Source: Deltaproteobacteria bacterium
GTDB lineage: Bacteria > Myxococcota > XYA12-FULL-58-9 > JABJBS01
DNA length: 64,000 nucleotides
Direction: 5' to 3'
Assembly: GCA_018668695.1 (NCBI GenBank)
Contig: JABJBS010000100.1
Span: 1 to 64,000 of the forward strand
Positions 16,613 to 25,868 of the stretch are shown one piece after another (the stretch's first letter is position 1; every line of letters begins with the position of its first letter). The notes below the pieces were generated by a model. It saw only the letters and a program-made list of their open reading frames with translations. It searched no databases and had not been told where the DNA came from. The position numbers and the translations under genes were made by a program.

Positions 16613-17866
16613 CTACTTAAAGAGGCGAGCCATGCCATAGCCGACGCCCACACTCCATGCGGTCATCGAGGCGATCGTATCATTTTCTTCATGCCAGCCT
16701 CGGTAAAGCCGGGCCCAGCCATACAAGTCACGGTAAAGTCTGCCGGAAAACTCGAGCATGGCTGCTGTCTGGCCATTCCATGCCACGATATCCTTTGCTT
16801 CCTGAATATGCCTTTGCGTGAGCATACCAGCCACGCCCCACTGCGGGCTTTCGTAATGCCCCATCAAGGCATACTTTGCTTCGCCGTCGAGCCGCACATC
16901 AACCGATGCCGACACCAACATGCGTTCCATGCGAAAATCTGATTGCAGGCGAACATGCTCCGAGCTTGGTGTATTCCAAGTACCCTTGGCACCTCGGTCC
17001 TCACCCGGCAAGCCGACCCGCTCTGCTTCATAAGCCATATCGAAATAGCCTGGTACATAACCATCACCGGCTAAAACAGCTTCCGCGCGCACGGTTAACG
17101 CCATCGAACGCTGGCTGTCTCTGCCCCATTCCGTAAGCAGACCAAAGTGACCGCCAAACTTATCGCCCGCTAAAGCCACGCCATTGGCATAGAGCTCAAA
17201 GCCTAACGACTTGTTGCGCCAAACCACTGCCGAAAGGCCCAAGTTAAGGCCGCCAATCACAGCCTCATGATCTCCAAGCGGGGTTCCCACATCGAGCATG
17301 CCGCCCAACGACATCCGGTAACGTTTTTCTTTATCCCAACCGAAATAACTCAAAGGAGCAGCTTCTACGTGTCCACCCATCACTTGCGGCTTCACCACAC
17401 TGTTGACCATCCACTCCGAGTTGACCCCAAAAGCTGAATAGCGAATACGCGCGCCTGTTCGAGGTGTCATGGGATCCATGCGACCGGTGTACTGATCGAC
17501 CAAGCTTCCGTGACCAAAGCGCTCACCGCGCAGGCCGCCCACGTAAATCTCTGCGTCACCGTAGCGATTGCGCAAACTCATATACTCAATCAAAGCGGCC
17601 CATGTTTCAGGATCTTCTACATCGTTAAGAAGCTTCACCTCAGGTCCCATGGCTACCCAGAGCGGTAATGCCAGAACGAGATCAATTTGGTCGCGATGAA
17701 GTGTAAAGCGAGGTTGGGTCCATAAAGCCGCCGTTTCCCCAAGCTGGCCAGCACCTGCCTCCGCCGAGAGACTCCATTGGCGAGTGGTGTCATTACGAAC
17801 ATGCTCGATGTGCGGCGCACCAATCTGGCACATCAACACAAGAGCCAATGTAGAAATTCCCATCAT
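16613..17866 (-). CDS. Hypothetical outer-membrane beta-barrel-like protein
   Basis: A 417-residue protein with an N-terminal signal peptide (about residues 1-17) and a body of alternating short strands rich in Gly, Tyr, Trp and Arg (for example GYGMARLFK at the C-terminus). This pattern resembles an outer-membrane barrel. It is not recognised as a named family. It lies alone on the minus strand between two signalling proteins, with no strong operon link. A porin-like or surface protein is the best guess. Confidence 0.6.
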   Translation of the reverse strand: MMGISTLALVLMCQIGAPHIEHVRNDTTRQWSLSAEAGAGQLGETAALWTQPRFTLHRDQIDLVLALPLWVAMGPEVKLLNDVEDPETWAALIEYMSLRNRYGDAEIYVGGLRGERFGHGSLVDQYTGRMDPMTPRTGARIRYSAFGVNSEWMVNSVVKPQVMGGHVEAAPLSYFGWDKEKRYRMSLGGMLDVGTPLGDHEAVIGGLNLGLSAVVWRNKSLGFELYANGVALAGDKFGGHFGLLTEWGRDSQRSMALTVRAEAVLAGDGYVPGYFDMAYEAERVGLPGEDRGAKGTWNTPSSEHVRLQSDFRMERMLVSASVDVRLDGEAKYALMGHYESPQWGVAGMLTQRHIQEAKDIVAWNGQTAAMLEFSGRLYRDLYGWARLYRGWHEENDTIASMTAWSVGVGYGMARLFK

Positions 17867-17930
17867 ACCAACCGTATGGAACGGCTAGACGCAAGACGCA
17901 AAAAATCGGCCAACAATTAAAGAGGAGGTA

Positions 17931-19082
17931 TTAGTTTTTAGCGGAGTTTAAATCCGTAGGGATAGGCACTGCCAAAGGCGCAGTGGCCTTGGTTTCCCAG
18001 ACCTTATCTGGGAATTGGGCGCGAATTTTGACCCATTGTGTGGAATCGATTTCATCAAAAGCTGCCACCACCTGTGCGTCGAAAAGAGTCCCTGAGCCTC
18101 GGTGAATCTCAGCTACAACTTCTGGTAAGGGCCAAGCCTTTCGCCAAGGACGCGGCGAGAGCAAAGTTTCTACCGTGTCGGCCACCGCAAAAATTCGCGC
18201 GCCCAAACTGATTTCATGCCCAGAGAGCCCTTGTGGGTAACCACTTCCGTCCCATCGTTCGTGATGTTCTAAAACGAGTTGGCGAGGCCCTTCCAAGCCT
18301 TGCATCCCTTTTAAAAGCTCAGCACCCACCTCAACATGACGCCTGACAATTCTCCATTGCGCGTGGTCTAGGGGGCCAGCTTTGAGCAATATCGCATCGG
18401 GGATGCCTAGGTTACCGATATCATGCAGTAAAGCGCCGGTAGAGATATGAGCAAGTTCACTGCCATCTACGCCCATGGTTTTCGCCAAGAGGCAGGCGTA
18501 ACCTTGAACCCGTAAACAGTGCTCGCGGGTTTCGTGACCTTTGAGGGCGACCACGTTGAGCAAGAGTTCGGAGACATCTTGTTCTGTTTGCTCACGAAAT
18601 TTTTCGAGAGCCGCCTTTTGCTCACGCATCATGCGCGTAGCTTGAATCATGCCCTCTTCTATTGAACGTTGGCCACATCGCTCCCAATAAGCTTCCACGG
18701 AGCGGCGCATCAAAGAATTGAGTTCATCGATTTTCCAAGGCTTGCAAATCACGTGGCGGATCGAGTGTTCGTTCACAGCTTTAAGTGCGAGATCTAAATC
18801 ACACTGGCCGGTGACCAGTACGCAAATGGCATTGGGCTGAGCCCGGGATAAGTCATCTATCAACGTTAAGCCGTCGGGGCCGCCTGGCAAACCGTAATCC
18901 ACGGCAATCACGGCATAGTCATGCTGCAGGATAGCTGCTTCCGCTTCAGCCAGAGAACTCACCGTATCGACCTGGAACCCGAAGGTCTCCAGAGTGCGCT
19001 TGAAAACCTTCCTCACGCTCTCTTCGTCGTCTACAAACAAAATGTGCTCTTTTACATCCACTCTTAATTTCCTCGAAACCAA
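17931..19082 (-). CDS. Response regulator with HD-GYP c-di-GMP phosphodiesterase domain
   Basis: A 383-residue RpfG-type protein. The N-terminal receiver (about 12-130) has D18/D19 and phospho-acceptor D62. A coiled-coil-like linker (about 140-175) leads to an HD-GYP domain (about 178-345). The metal-binding HD is H220-D221 in LLHDIGN and the signature HHERWDGSGYP is complete (273-283), so c-di-GMP hydrolysis is expected. The stretch DTVETLLSPRPWRKA replaces the commoner DVFDALTSxRPYRKA. A cognate kinase is not adjacent; the hybrid kinase upstream is a candidate. Confidence 0.92.
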   Translation of the reverse strand: MVSRKLRVDVKEHILFVDDEESVRKVFKRTLETFGFQVDTVSSLAEAEAAILQHDYAVIAVDYGLPGGPDGLTLIDDLSRAQPNAICVLVTGQCDLDLALKAVNEHSIRHVICKPWKIDELNSLMRRSVEAYWERCGQRSIEEGMIQATRMMREQKAALEKFREQTEQDVSELLLNVVALKGHETREHCLRVQGYACLLAKTMGVDGSELAHISTGALLHDIGNLGIPDAILLKAGPLDHAQWRIVRRHVEVGAELLKGMQGLEGPRQLVLEHHERWDGSGYPQGLSGHEISLGARIFAVADTVETLLSPRPWRKAWPLPEVVAEIHRGSGTLFDAQVVAAFDEIDSTQWVKIRAQFPDKVWETKATAPLAVPIPTDLNSAKN

Positions 19083-19121
19083 ACTTAATACTAAACCAAA
19101 ACCGGATTTATTCCCATAGCT

Positions 19122-19952
19122 CTAAACAGGCCTGCGGTGCTCTAAACACGGTAAACCCCGCCTGACGCGCTTGAGTTCTTCCGGGTCTAGCTGAGCCATC
19201 ACAAAACCTTCTTTTTCAGGCATCAATGCCGCGATGGTTCCCCAGGGATCTGCGATGAGCGATTTACCCCAGGATGCACGCCCCTTACTGTGATGCCCAA
19301 ATTGATTGGGTGCAATGACAAAACACTGATTTTCAATGGCCCTGGCCCGTAGCAAAACCTCCCAGTGGTCTTTGCCGGTCTGCAGTGTGAAGGCTGCGGG
19401 AACGGTGAGTATCAAAGCCCCCTCATCGACCAAAGCTTGATAGAGATGAGCAAACCGCAAGTCGTAGCAAACGCTTAAGCCAATTTTCCAGCCTTCAAAG
19501 TCCGCCACAACCGTCTTTTCCCCTGCGGCCACAGCGCTCGACTCTTTAAAACTGACCTCCCCGGGAATATCGATATCGAAAAGGTGGATCTTGCGGTAAC
19601 TGGCCAAAGTCTCGCCAGAGGTCCCAATCAGCACTGAAGTGTTATAAACGTGCTGCGCATCTGGGCCTTGCTCTGGAATGCTGCCGGCCAAAACCCCTAC
19701 ACGGTGCTTTTGTGCAAGCTCTCGTAATGGTTCAAGAAAAGCACCATCCTCAACGGTTTGTGCGTGCGGGAGTTTATCATTTTCGCGCCCCAAGAACCCA
19801 TAATTCTCGGGCAACATGATCAAGCGCGCACCTGCATCCGCCGCTTGTTCAACATACATGCACGCCCGTTTTAAGTTAGCTTCCCAATCCGTGTTGGACG
19901 TCATTTGTACGGCAGCAGCCCAAATAGGCTCGAGATCTTGAAGTACTTGCAT
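19122..19952 (-). CDS. Nit-type carbon-nitrogen hydrolase
   Basis: A 276-residue nitrilase-superfamily amidase. The catalytic triad is E49 (LPENYGF), K121 (YRKIHLFD) and C162 (LSVCYDLRF). The sequence is closest in feel to the Nit1/Nit2 branch (omega-amidase or deaminated glutathione amidase), which would make it a metabolite-repair enzyme. The ATG at 19952 is preferred over 20024 because AAGGAA lies about 7 nt upstream and the family begins here. It is divergent from the phosphodiesterase gene at 20088. Confidence 0.88.
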   Translation of the reverse strand: MQVLQDLEPIWAAAVQMTSNTDWEANLKRACMYVEQAADAGARLIMLPENYGFLGRENDKLPHAQTVEDGAFLEPLRELAQKHRVGVLAGSIPEQGPDAQHVYNTSVLIGTSGETLASYRKIHLFDIDIPGEVSFKESSAVAAGEKTVVADFEGWKIGLSVCYDLRFAHLYQALVDEGALILTVPAAFTLQTGKDHWEVLLRARAIENQCFVIAPNQFGHHSKGRASWGKSLIADPWGTIAALMPEKEGFVMAQLDPEELKRVRRGLPCLEHRRPV

Positions 19953-20087
19953 GTTTGCATTCCTTTTGCGAAGCAACTTTTTGCACGCCAAAGAAGGTAA
20001 AGGAAATAAATAATCCCCCTTCACGCTTCAACAACGTCAGAGGTGTGTGCCATAAAACTAAGAACGACCAAATGTTATTGGAAAAAT

Positions 20088-21473
20088 ATGTATAAAGTCA
20101 TCGCAGCAGGTTTTATTAGTATCGCGTTAGCCCTCGGAGTAACCGTTGGGAACGCAGACACCCGCCCCACCGTCAGCAAAAAAATGGTCATCATTGGCGT
20201 AGACGGCATGACCTTCAATGTCATTGATCCACTCGTCGCTGAAGGTAAGCTGCCCACTTTCGCAAAGCTTATGCGCGAAGGCTCTCGCCTCAATCTCATC
20301 AGTGAAAAGCCTATGCGCTCACCCGCGCTTTGGACCACAGTTGCCACTGGGCACAATCGCAGCGTTCACCGCATCTTCGACTTCGTCACAGGCTCCTGGT
20401 TTTGGCCCAAGAAAGAGCGCAAGCAAAAGCAGCGGCTGGTCACATCCGATATGCGAGCAGCTCCCGCTATCTGGAACATGACATCCGCAGCTCAAAAGAA
20501 AAATCTCGTCGTAGGTTGGCTCAACACATGGCCAGCCGAAAAAATCGAGGGCGTCATGGTGGCTCCCTACGTAGCTCTTGGTCAGCGTAAGCAAACTTCC
20601 ATCAAAGGTAAGATTTACGACAACGCAAAAGACCAAACCCACCCAAGCGACCTATTCCCGGAAATTAAGCATCTCGTACGCTCCGCAGATAGCATCACCA
20701 AAGACGAGCTGGAACGCGTCGTGATTGCCCCGCCCAAAAGCTCAAAGCTCTACAAACAGGTGCCTAAGCTTGAGCGGTACCTCTACACAGCGCGCTGGTC
20801 CATCGCCAGTACACTAACAAACACCGCAATCGTTGAAGATCAGCTGCGTAAAAACCCCGATACCAATCTCGTGATGACCTACTTCGATGGCTCAGACACG
20901 CTGGCCCACCGCTTTTGGCTCCTGCGTCAGTCCGAAGAAGAGATTCGAACCCGGCTTCGTAACCAAAACTTCGATCCAGACATTGCTGCGGAAATGAAAG
21001 AAAGATTTGGGCGAATCGTCGACTCTTACTACGAAGTGCTAGACGAAATGCTCGCCCGCATCATTGATGCAGCGGGTCCAGGCGCCACCATCATGGTGGT
21101 CAGCGATCATGGCTGGCAGAACCTTAACCGCGATAAGGTCATCCACTCGGGCGTTCCATTCGATGGCAAACACAGCCTAGAAGGCGCAATGCTTGTTCAC
21201 GGGCCCCATATCAAGCCGGGAGTCTTTTCAGACCGCACGCTTTACGACATCACGCCAACCGCTCTTTATTTAATGGGCGTTGGCATTCCTGGCGACCTGC
21301 CTGGTGATATCGCGCTGGATCTGATCAGCGAGCCCTTCAAGCGCACTTTTCCGCCGATGGTTCTTGCCAAAGGCCAGAAAGCGGTTCCGATGCCAAGCAA
21401 CAACCTCCAGCCCGATACTCATTTTCACGAAACTGAAATCGAGCGTCTTAAATCGCTTGGCTACGTTCAGTAA
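20088..21473 (+). CDS. Exported type I phosphodiesterase/nucleotide pyrophosphatase family protein (copy 1)
   Basis: A 461-residue alkaline-phosphatase-superfamily hydrolase with a signal peptide (cleavage near residue 23). Metal and catalytic positions fit the family: D39 in IIGVDGM, a Ser nucleophile candidate in RSPALWTTVATGH, the DxxxH pair in YFDGSDTLAHRFW, DH in VVSDHGW, and a late His in GKHSLEG. The start at 20088 is chosen for GGAAA just upstream and for the signal peptide; an ATG-like start at 20043 adds an unlikely tail. A paralogue faces it at 21478-22836. Substrate unknown. Confidence 0.85.
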   Translation: MYKVIAAGFISIALALGVTVGNADTRPTVSKKMVIIGVDGMTFNVIDPLVAEGKLPTFAKLMREGSRLNLISEKPMRSPALWTTVATGHNRSVHRIFDFVTGSWFWPKKERKQKQRLVTSDMRAAPAIWNMTSAAQKKNLVVGWLNTWPAEKIEGVMVAPYVALGQRKQTSIKGKIYDNAKDQTHPSDLFPEIKHLVRSADSITKDELERVVIAPPKSSKLYKQVPKLERYLYTARWSIASTLTNTAIVEDQLRKNPDTNLVMTYFDGSDTLAHRFWLLRQSEEEIRTRLRNQNFDPDIAAEMKERFGRIVDSYYEVLDEMLARIIDAAGPGATIMVVSDHGWQNLNRDKVIHSGVPFDGKHSLEGAMLVHGPHIKPGVFSDRTLYDITPTALYLMGVGIPGDLPGDIALDLISEPFKRTFPPMVLAKGQKAVPMPSNNLQPDTHFHETEIERLKSLGYVQ

Positions 21474-21477
21474 TTCA

Positions 21478-22836
21478 TTATTCAAAATCTGAGCGGCGAG
21501 TCGAGCCTTTAGGAGGGTAACCCTTTTGGTAGGGAATCTCATGCTGGGGTTTGCGCTCATAGCTGCCGATCAACTCTAGAGCGCGCTTACTTGAAGCGCC
21601 GATGATACCGCCAACCACTTTGCCTGGCATATCACTGGCCACTGGCAGCCCGAGGTGGTGCAGTATCGATGGCGTGATGTCCAGAATAGAAACTTTCTTA
21701 AGCAGGTTCCCCGCGGGGATCCCAGGGCCCATCGCCAAGATGATCCCATCATCTAGATGATTGCCACTGTAAGGCTCGTCGCGCATGCGATGGGGTTCCG
21801 GAGCATCTCCAAACCCATGGTCACTTATCAAAAGCACCAGCGTGTCTGGACCCGCAACTTCAGCTAAGATTCGGCCAATCCGGGCATCCACATCCCGGTA
21901 ACAAGCCTCTACGACCTTACCAAAACGCTTTGATAATTCCGCTGCATGGGAAGCATCCAGCTTATGGCCCTTGAGCCGTGCACGAATTCTTTCTTCGCCC
22001 ATTTGAAAAATCCAAAATCGATGAAGCATAGAATCTGTGCATTGGAAATAAGTGAAGAGGACGTCTGGTTGAGCCTTCGCAGCGATGCTCCGGGTAATGT
22101 TTTCAACCGAACGGGCTCTCGCCAGACTCCATTTCAGTCCGTAAACATAACGTCTCAAATAAGGCAGTTTGTACAAAGCACTCGACTCAGGCGGCATGCT
22201 GGCAAAAGGGGTCATGTCTTCGGCACTTAAATCCGAGGCCTCTACGATAAGCTTGCGCACCGAGGATTCGTAAGACTTAGGCATCACCATATTCGGTGCG
22301 TCTCTGTAAAAACTGCCTTTGATGGTCGTTTGTCGCTTGTCTCCCTTAAGCTCGATAGGTGAAACCAAAACCGTTGACGCTACATCTTCCGCCGGCCACG
22401 TTGCCATCCAACCCACGCTGGCGGTCGAGATATTTTTCTCAGAAAGAATATTCCAAAGCGCTTTTGAACGGCGGTCTTTTGTGGTGACACGGATTTTCTC
22501 CTTCGAGCGAAACGGAGGAGGGTTAAAGTAAGTGTTGGACAGGTGATCCCAAATGCCGTGCTGGCCCGGATATTTTCCCGTCACGGCAGTGGTCCAAACC
22601 TGCGGGGTGCGCAATGGCCAAATAGACGCCAGATCTCCGCGCGCCCCCTCTTCCAACATGCGCTTCATATTCGGAGTCACTCCGGCTTTAGCGTATGGCT
22701 CCAATAAATTTAAAGAGACTCCGTCGACGCCGATCACAACGACCTTGGCCGGCTTTGCTTGTGCAGCGGAACCCAGCGCGCCAAAGAGCACAGAGCTAAT
22801 CATCGCAAAGGTCCAAGCCCAATGGTGCATTCTCAA
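21478..22836 (-). CDS. Exported type I phosphodiesterase/nucleotide pyrophosphatase family protein (copy 2)
   Basis: A 452-residue paralogue of the protein at 20088-21473, in opposite orientation with only 4 bp between the stops. It has a signal peptide (AAQA, about residue 27) and the same motif order: VIGVDGVS, RTPQVWTTAVTGKYPGQHGI, YFQCTDSMLHRFW, LISDHGFG, and GNHLDDG. The nucleophile candidate is Thr here and Ser in copy 1. The start overlaps the stop of the adenosyltransferase gene by 4 bp, so it may be co-transcribed from that gene. Substrate unknown. Confidence 0.85.
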   Translation of the reverse strand: MRMHHWAWTFAMISSVLFGALGSAAQAKPAKVVVIGVDGVSLNLLEPYAKAGVTPNMKRMLEEGARGDLASIWPLRTPQVWTTAVTGKYPGQHGIWDHLSNTYFNPPPFRSKEKIRVTTKDRRSKALWNILSEKNISTASVGWMATWPAEDVASTVLVSPIELKGDKRQTTIKGSFYRDAPNMVMPKSYESSVRKLIVEASDLSAEDMTPFASMPPESSALYKLPYLRRYVYGLKWSLARARSVENITRSIAAKAQPDVLFTYFQCTDSMLHRFWIFQMGEERIRARLKGHKLDASHAAELSKRFGKVVEACYRDVDARIGRILAEVAGPDTLVLLISDHGFGDAPEPHRMRDEPYSGNHLDDGIILAMGPGIPAGNLLKKVSILDITPSILHHLGLPVASDMPGKVVGGIIGASSKRALELIGSYERKPQHEIPYQKGYPPKGSTRRSDFE

Positions 22837-23387
22837 CCTCGTCCTCGAGCCGTCCAGGCAACGTCGGGTTCACCCGCTCGTAGACAAGCAACACGTGCCA
22901 GAACAAACAAAGCATCGGAAAGACGATTTAAAAACACCAAAGGTTCATCCGCGACTTCTTCACCAGCATGAACAACCATCACTGCATGCCGCTCGGCTCG
23001 TCGACACACCGTTCGTGCCAAATGCAATGAAGCGGCGAATTGGGTTCCGCCCGGCAAAATAAACGACTTCAGAGGTGGTAATTCTTCCTCGAGTTTATCG
23101 ATCACCTTCTCAACCCGAGTAATATCGTCCTGACAAATTCCCGATGAGCGCTGCTTACCGCCGCTCGGGGTGGCCAGTTCCGCACCCAATTCAAACAAGA
23201 CCGACTGACTAAAAGCTAAAAACTCATCCAGTTCGGGATCGTTGCCTATGCTGCGAGCCTGCCCGATAACGGCGTTGAGTTCATCTACGTCTCCATAGGC
23301 CTCAACACGGACGTGGTCCTTGGTTACACGGCTTCCGCCCACCAACCCAGTTTCACCAGCATCACCGGTTTTCGTATAGATACGCAT
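22833..23387 (-). CDS. pduO: ATP:cob(I)alamin adenosyltransferase, PduO type
   Basis: A 184-residue enzyme that transfers the adenosyl group of ATP to cob(I)alamin to form adenosylcobalamin. The N-terminal ATP-binding motif TKTGDAGETGLVGGSRVTKD is at residues 5-24, followed by VEAYGDVDELNAVIG. The C-terminal active-site run includes FILPGGT and RTVCRRAER. Length is normal for the family. It overlaps the downstream phosphodiesterase gene by 4 bp and no cobalamin biosynthesis genes are nearby, consistent with salvage or cofactor activation. Confidence 0.95.
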   Translation of the reverse strand: MRIYTKTGDAGETGLVGGSRVTKDHVRVEAYGDVDELNAVIGQARSIGNDPELDEFLAFSQSVLFELGAELATPSGGKQRSSGICQDDITRVEKVIDKLEEELPPLKSFILPGGTQFAASLHLARTVCRRAERHAVMVVHAGEEVADEPLVFLNRLSDALFVLARVACLRAGEPDVAWTARGRG

Positions 23388-23594
23388 CTTTGCTCCCTAT
23401 TTTTGGATTTGCACTCCATATCGAAAGTTGGTGACTAGACCTAGAAAGACAAGCCACAAAAGAGCTGAGTAGGTGCTCAATTGAACAAATTTGCCGATTT
23501 CCCCGAATTCAACTCTCTCTTGGAGGCCCGAGGGGTTGAAAAAGCCAGTAAATACAGCTTGTCGAATCAAATTTTGCAAGGTAGAGAGGCCGGC

Positions 23595-24488
23595 ATGCGA
23601 ACCCGAGGTCTAGAAGCAAAAGTCCTAAGGCTGATGAATCAAGCCAACCGCGACTTTAATATGATAACAGAAGGCGACCGAATCATGGTGGCCCTCTCCG
23701 GTGGGAAAGATTCCTATGGGCTCATGTGGGGACTCACCCAGATGCGCGCCCGGGCCCCTTTCCGCTTTGATTTGGTGGCATTCCACCTCGATCAAGGTCA
23801 GCCCGGTTACGATGGCAGCCCCATGCGGCGCCATATGGAAAAGCTCGAAGCCGAATTCGGGATTCCGTGGGAAATCGAAACACAAGAGACTTACACCCGC
23901 GTAGTTGATATTACGGAAGCTGGTAAAAGCTATTGCTCGCTGTGCTCGCGCTTTCGTCGAGCTATCCTCTACAAAGCCGCCACACGGCATGGCTGTAACA
24001 AAGTTGCTCTGGGTCACCACCGCGATGACTTAATCGAAACGCTTATGCTCAACCTCTTTTTCGCAGGCTCCATCAAAGCCATGCCACCGCGTCTGCTCAA
24101 CGATGCCGGTACCCACGAGGTTATGCGCCCGCTGGCTTATGTTCCTGAATCCCACATGGAAGAGCTTTCCATCGCACATGGTTTCGAAATCATGCCATGT
24201 ACGCTTTGCGGCTCTCAGGAATCTCAGCGAAAAGAAGTGAAAAAGCTTTTGGCGGAACTCTCGGTGAAAAACCCTCACCTCAAGGGCAACCTCCTTAACG
24301 CACTGCGTAACGTCCAGCCTTCCCAGCTGGCCGACTCCGACCTTCATCCATTCTATGGAGAGGTTAATGGGCCCGACGATCTTAAGCCGATGGCTGAGGT
24401 AGATCTCCACCCACAGGACGCTGATGAGGCTGCCTGCGCTCCGGCAAGCCCTTCGGTTCATAGTTCCCCTCTTTTATCTATTCTCTGA
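23595..24488 (+). CDS. ttcA: tRNA 2-thiocytidine(32) synthetase TtcA
   Basis: A 297-residue PP-loop ATPase that thiolates C32 of certain tRNAs using an Fe-S cluster. The PP-loop SGGKDS is at residues 35-40; the two CxxC cysteines lie in CSLCSRFRR, with a further CxxC in PCTLCGSQE, which includes the third cluster ligand. The ATG at 23595 is preferred: GAGAGG sits at 23584-23589 and the family starts here. A TTG at 23481 would add 38 residues unlike the family. The C-terminal tail after about residue 265 is variable. It is divergent from the adenosyltransferase. Confidence 0.92.
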   Translation: MRTRGLEAKVLRLMNQANRDFNMITEGDRIMVALSGGKDSYGLMWGLTQMRARAPFRFDLVAFHLDQGQPGYDGSPMRRHMEKLEAEFGIPWEIETQETYTRVVDITEAGKSYCSLCSRFRRAILYKAATRHGCNKVALGHHRDDLIETLMLNLFFAGSIKAMPPRLLNDAGTHEVMRPLAYVPESHMEELSIAHGFEIMPCTLCGSQESQRKEVKKLLAELSVKNPHLKGNLLNALRNVQPSQLADSDLHPFYGEVNGPDDLKPMAEVDLHPQDADEAACAPASPSVHSSPLLSIL

Positions 24489-24602
24489 CCAGTTGATTCA
24501 ATCGGTAAAGATCTGGACTCGGCACCCTATACCGACGTAGTTTAGAGATAATGGGGAACCTAATGTCCTCCAGGACTCTTTAGTTTCGCGGAGTTTTTCC
24601 GA

Positions 24603-25868
24603 ATGGCCAGCATTCTAGTCGTAGACGACGACCGAAACATTTTGGATACCTTTGTCGACCTCTTCAACGAGCACGGCTACACGGTGGAAACTTGTCGAGA
24701 CGGTAAACAAGCTCTTGAGCACCTGCGCTCGGGTGCCTTTGACCTGCTCTTACTCGACGTACTCATTCCCAACATCAATGGCTTTCTCCTCGTTGAACAA
24801 ATGAACGAAGATGAATCGCTCAAGAAAATTCCAGTCATTGTTTTCAGTGGAATCTACCGCAGCATCAACCATCGACAAGACCTTGTTCATTATGAACAAG
24901 TCATCGAGTATCTCGATAAGCCACTGCAAACCGAACGGGTTGTTGAACTCGCCACGAAAATTCTTGGCAAAGAAGAAAAGATTGACGACTCTGCTTTAGA
25001 TGGCGGCAATGGCGGAACGTTTATCGACGGCATTTTAACTTCCAGCTCTTTCAACATTGCAGATGTTGAGCTCCCCGTAGATACCGATACGGAACACGAA
25101 GCGGACGAAGTTGAACAACAAGCCAGAACCGACTTTCGAAGACGCAACCGTGACCTCGCACTTCAAGGCTCTCTTGAGAACCACTCCATCGCAGAGGTAC
25201 TCGGCAAGCTTTGGAATGAGCGTGCAAGCGGAGCTCTGCTATTGCGAAGCGGAAAAGTTAAGAAGATTGTTTACGTAAAGGATGGCACTGCCTGCGGCGT
25301 GAAATCCAACCTTGTTGGGGAATGCCTCGGACAATTACTTGTTCAAGAACGTATGATCAGTCGAGAAGACCTCCAGCAGTCTATCACGAAAATGAAAGAA
25401 ACTGGAGCCAAGCAAGGTCAAATTCTGGTTGAGATGGGCAGCATCACCGAGAGCAATCTTTCTTACGCTCTAGGCCTCCAGCTTGAAACTAAAATCTTTG
25501 AGCCGTTTACCTGGGAAACCGGAGAGTACCGGTTCAATCCATCTGTGGAACTTCCCGAGCCCACCATCACCATTGATTTTCAAGAAGGTGCTCTGATTGT
25601 GGAAGGTATTCACCGAGCTTTCGATGAGAAAAGACTTCGGTTCTTCATGTCTCGGTTTATGGAATCCCGTTTCGATTATCCAAACGCCGAGCGCAAAGAT
25701 CTCACACACCTGCAGCTTCCTGAAAGCCTAAGCCAGAAGCTTAAAGAGTCAGACTTTCCTGCATCGCCTCGTGAGCTTACAGATGAAATCGAAGGTGACG
25801 TTGCTTCATTACTCGGCGTTATTTACGCGATGATTTCACTGCGCATTCTCAAGCCGCTTCCCAATTAA
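24603..25868 (+). CDS. Response regulator with DUF4388 (PATAN-like) output
   Basis: A 421-residue protein with an N-terminal receiver (about 1-125; phospho-acceptor D52 in LLLLDVLIPN) and a C-terminal DUF4388-type region (about 180-290), beginning DLALQGSLENHSIAEVLGKLW. A GspE/MshE N-terminal-like helical element with the run VGECLGQLLVQERMISREDL follows. There is no DNA-binding or enzymatic domain, so it should act by protein contact. Such architectures are common in Myxococcota-type genomes, often with motility or polarity roles. It overlaps the convergent sensor kinase by 33 bp at the 3' end. Confidence 0.85.
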   Translation: MASILVVDDDRNILDTFVDLFNEHGYTVETCRDGKQALEHLRSGAFDLLLLDVLIPNINGFLLVEQMNEDESLKKIPVIVFSGIYRSINHRQDLVHYEQVIEYLDKPLQTERVVELATKILGKEEKIDDSALDGGNGGTFIDGILTSSSFNIADVELPVDTDTEHEADEVEQQARTDFRRRNRDLALQGSLENHSIAEVLGKLWNERASGALLLRSGKVKKIVYVKDGTACGVKSNLVGECLGQLLVQERMISREDLQQSITKMKETGAKQGQILVEMGSITESNLSYALGLQLETKIFEPFTWETGEYRFNPSVELPEPTITIDFQEGALIVEGIHRAFDEKRLRFFMSRFMESRFDYPNAERKDLTHLQLPESLSQKLKESDFPASPRELTDEIEGDVASLLGVIYAMISLRILKPLPN

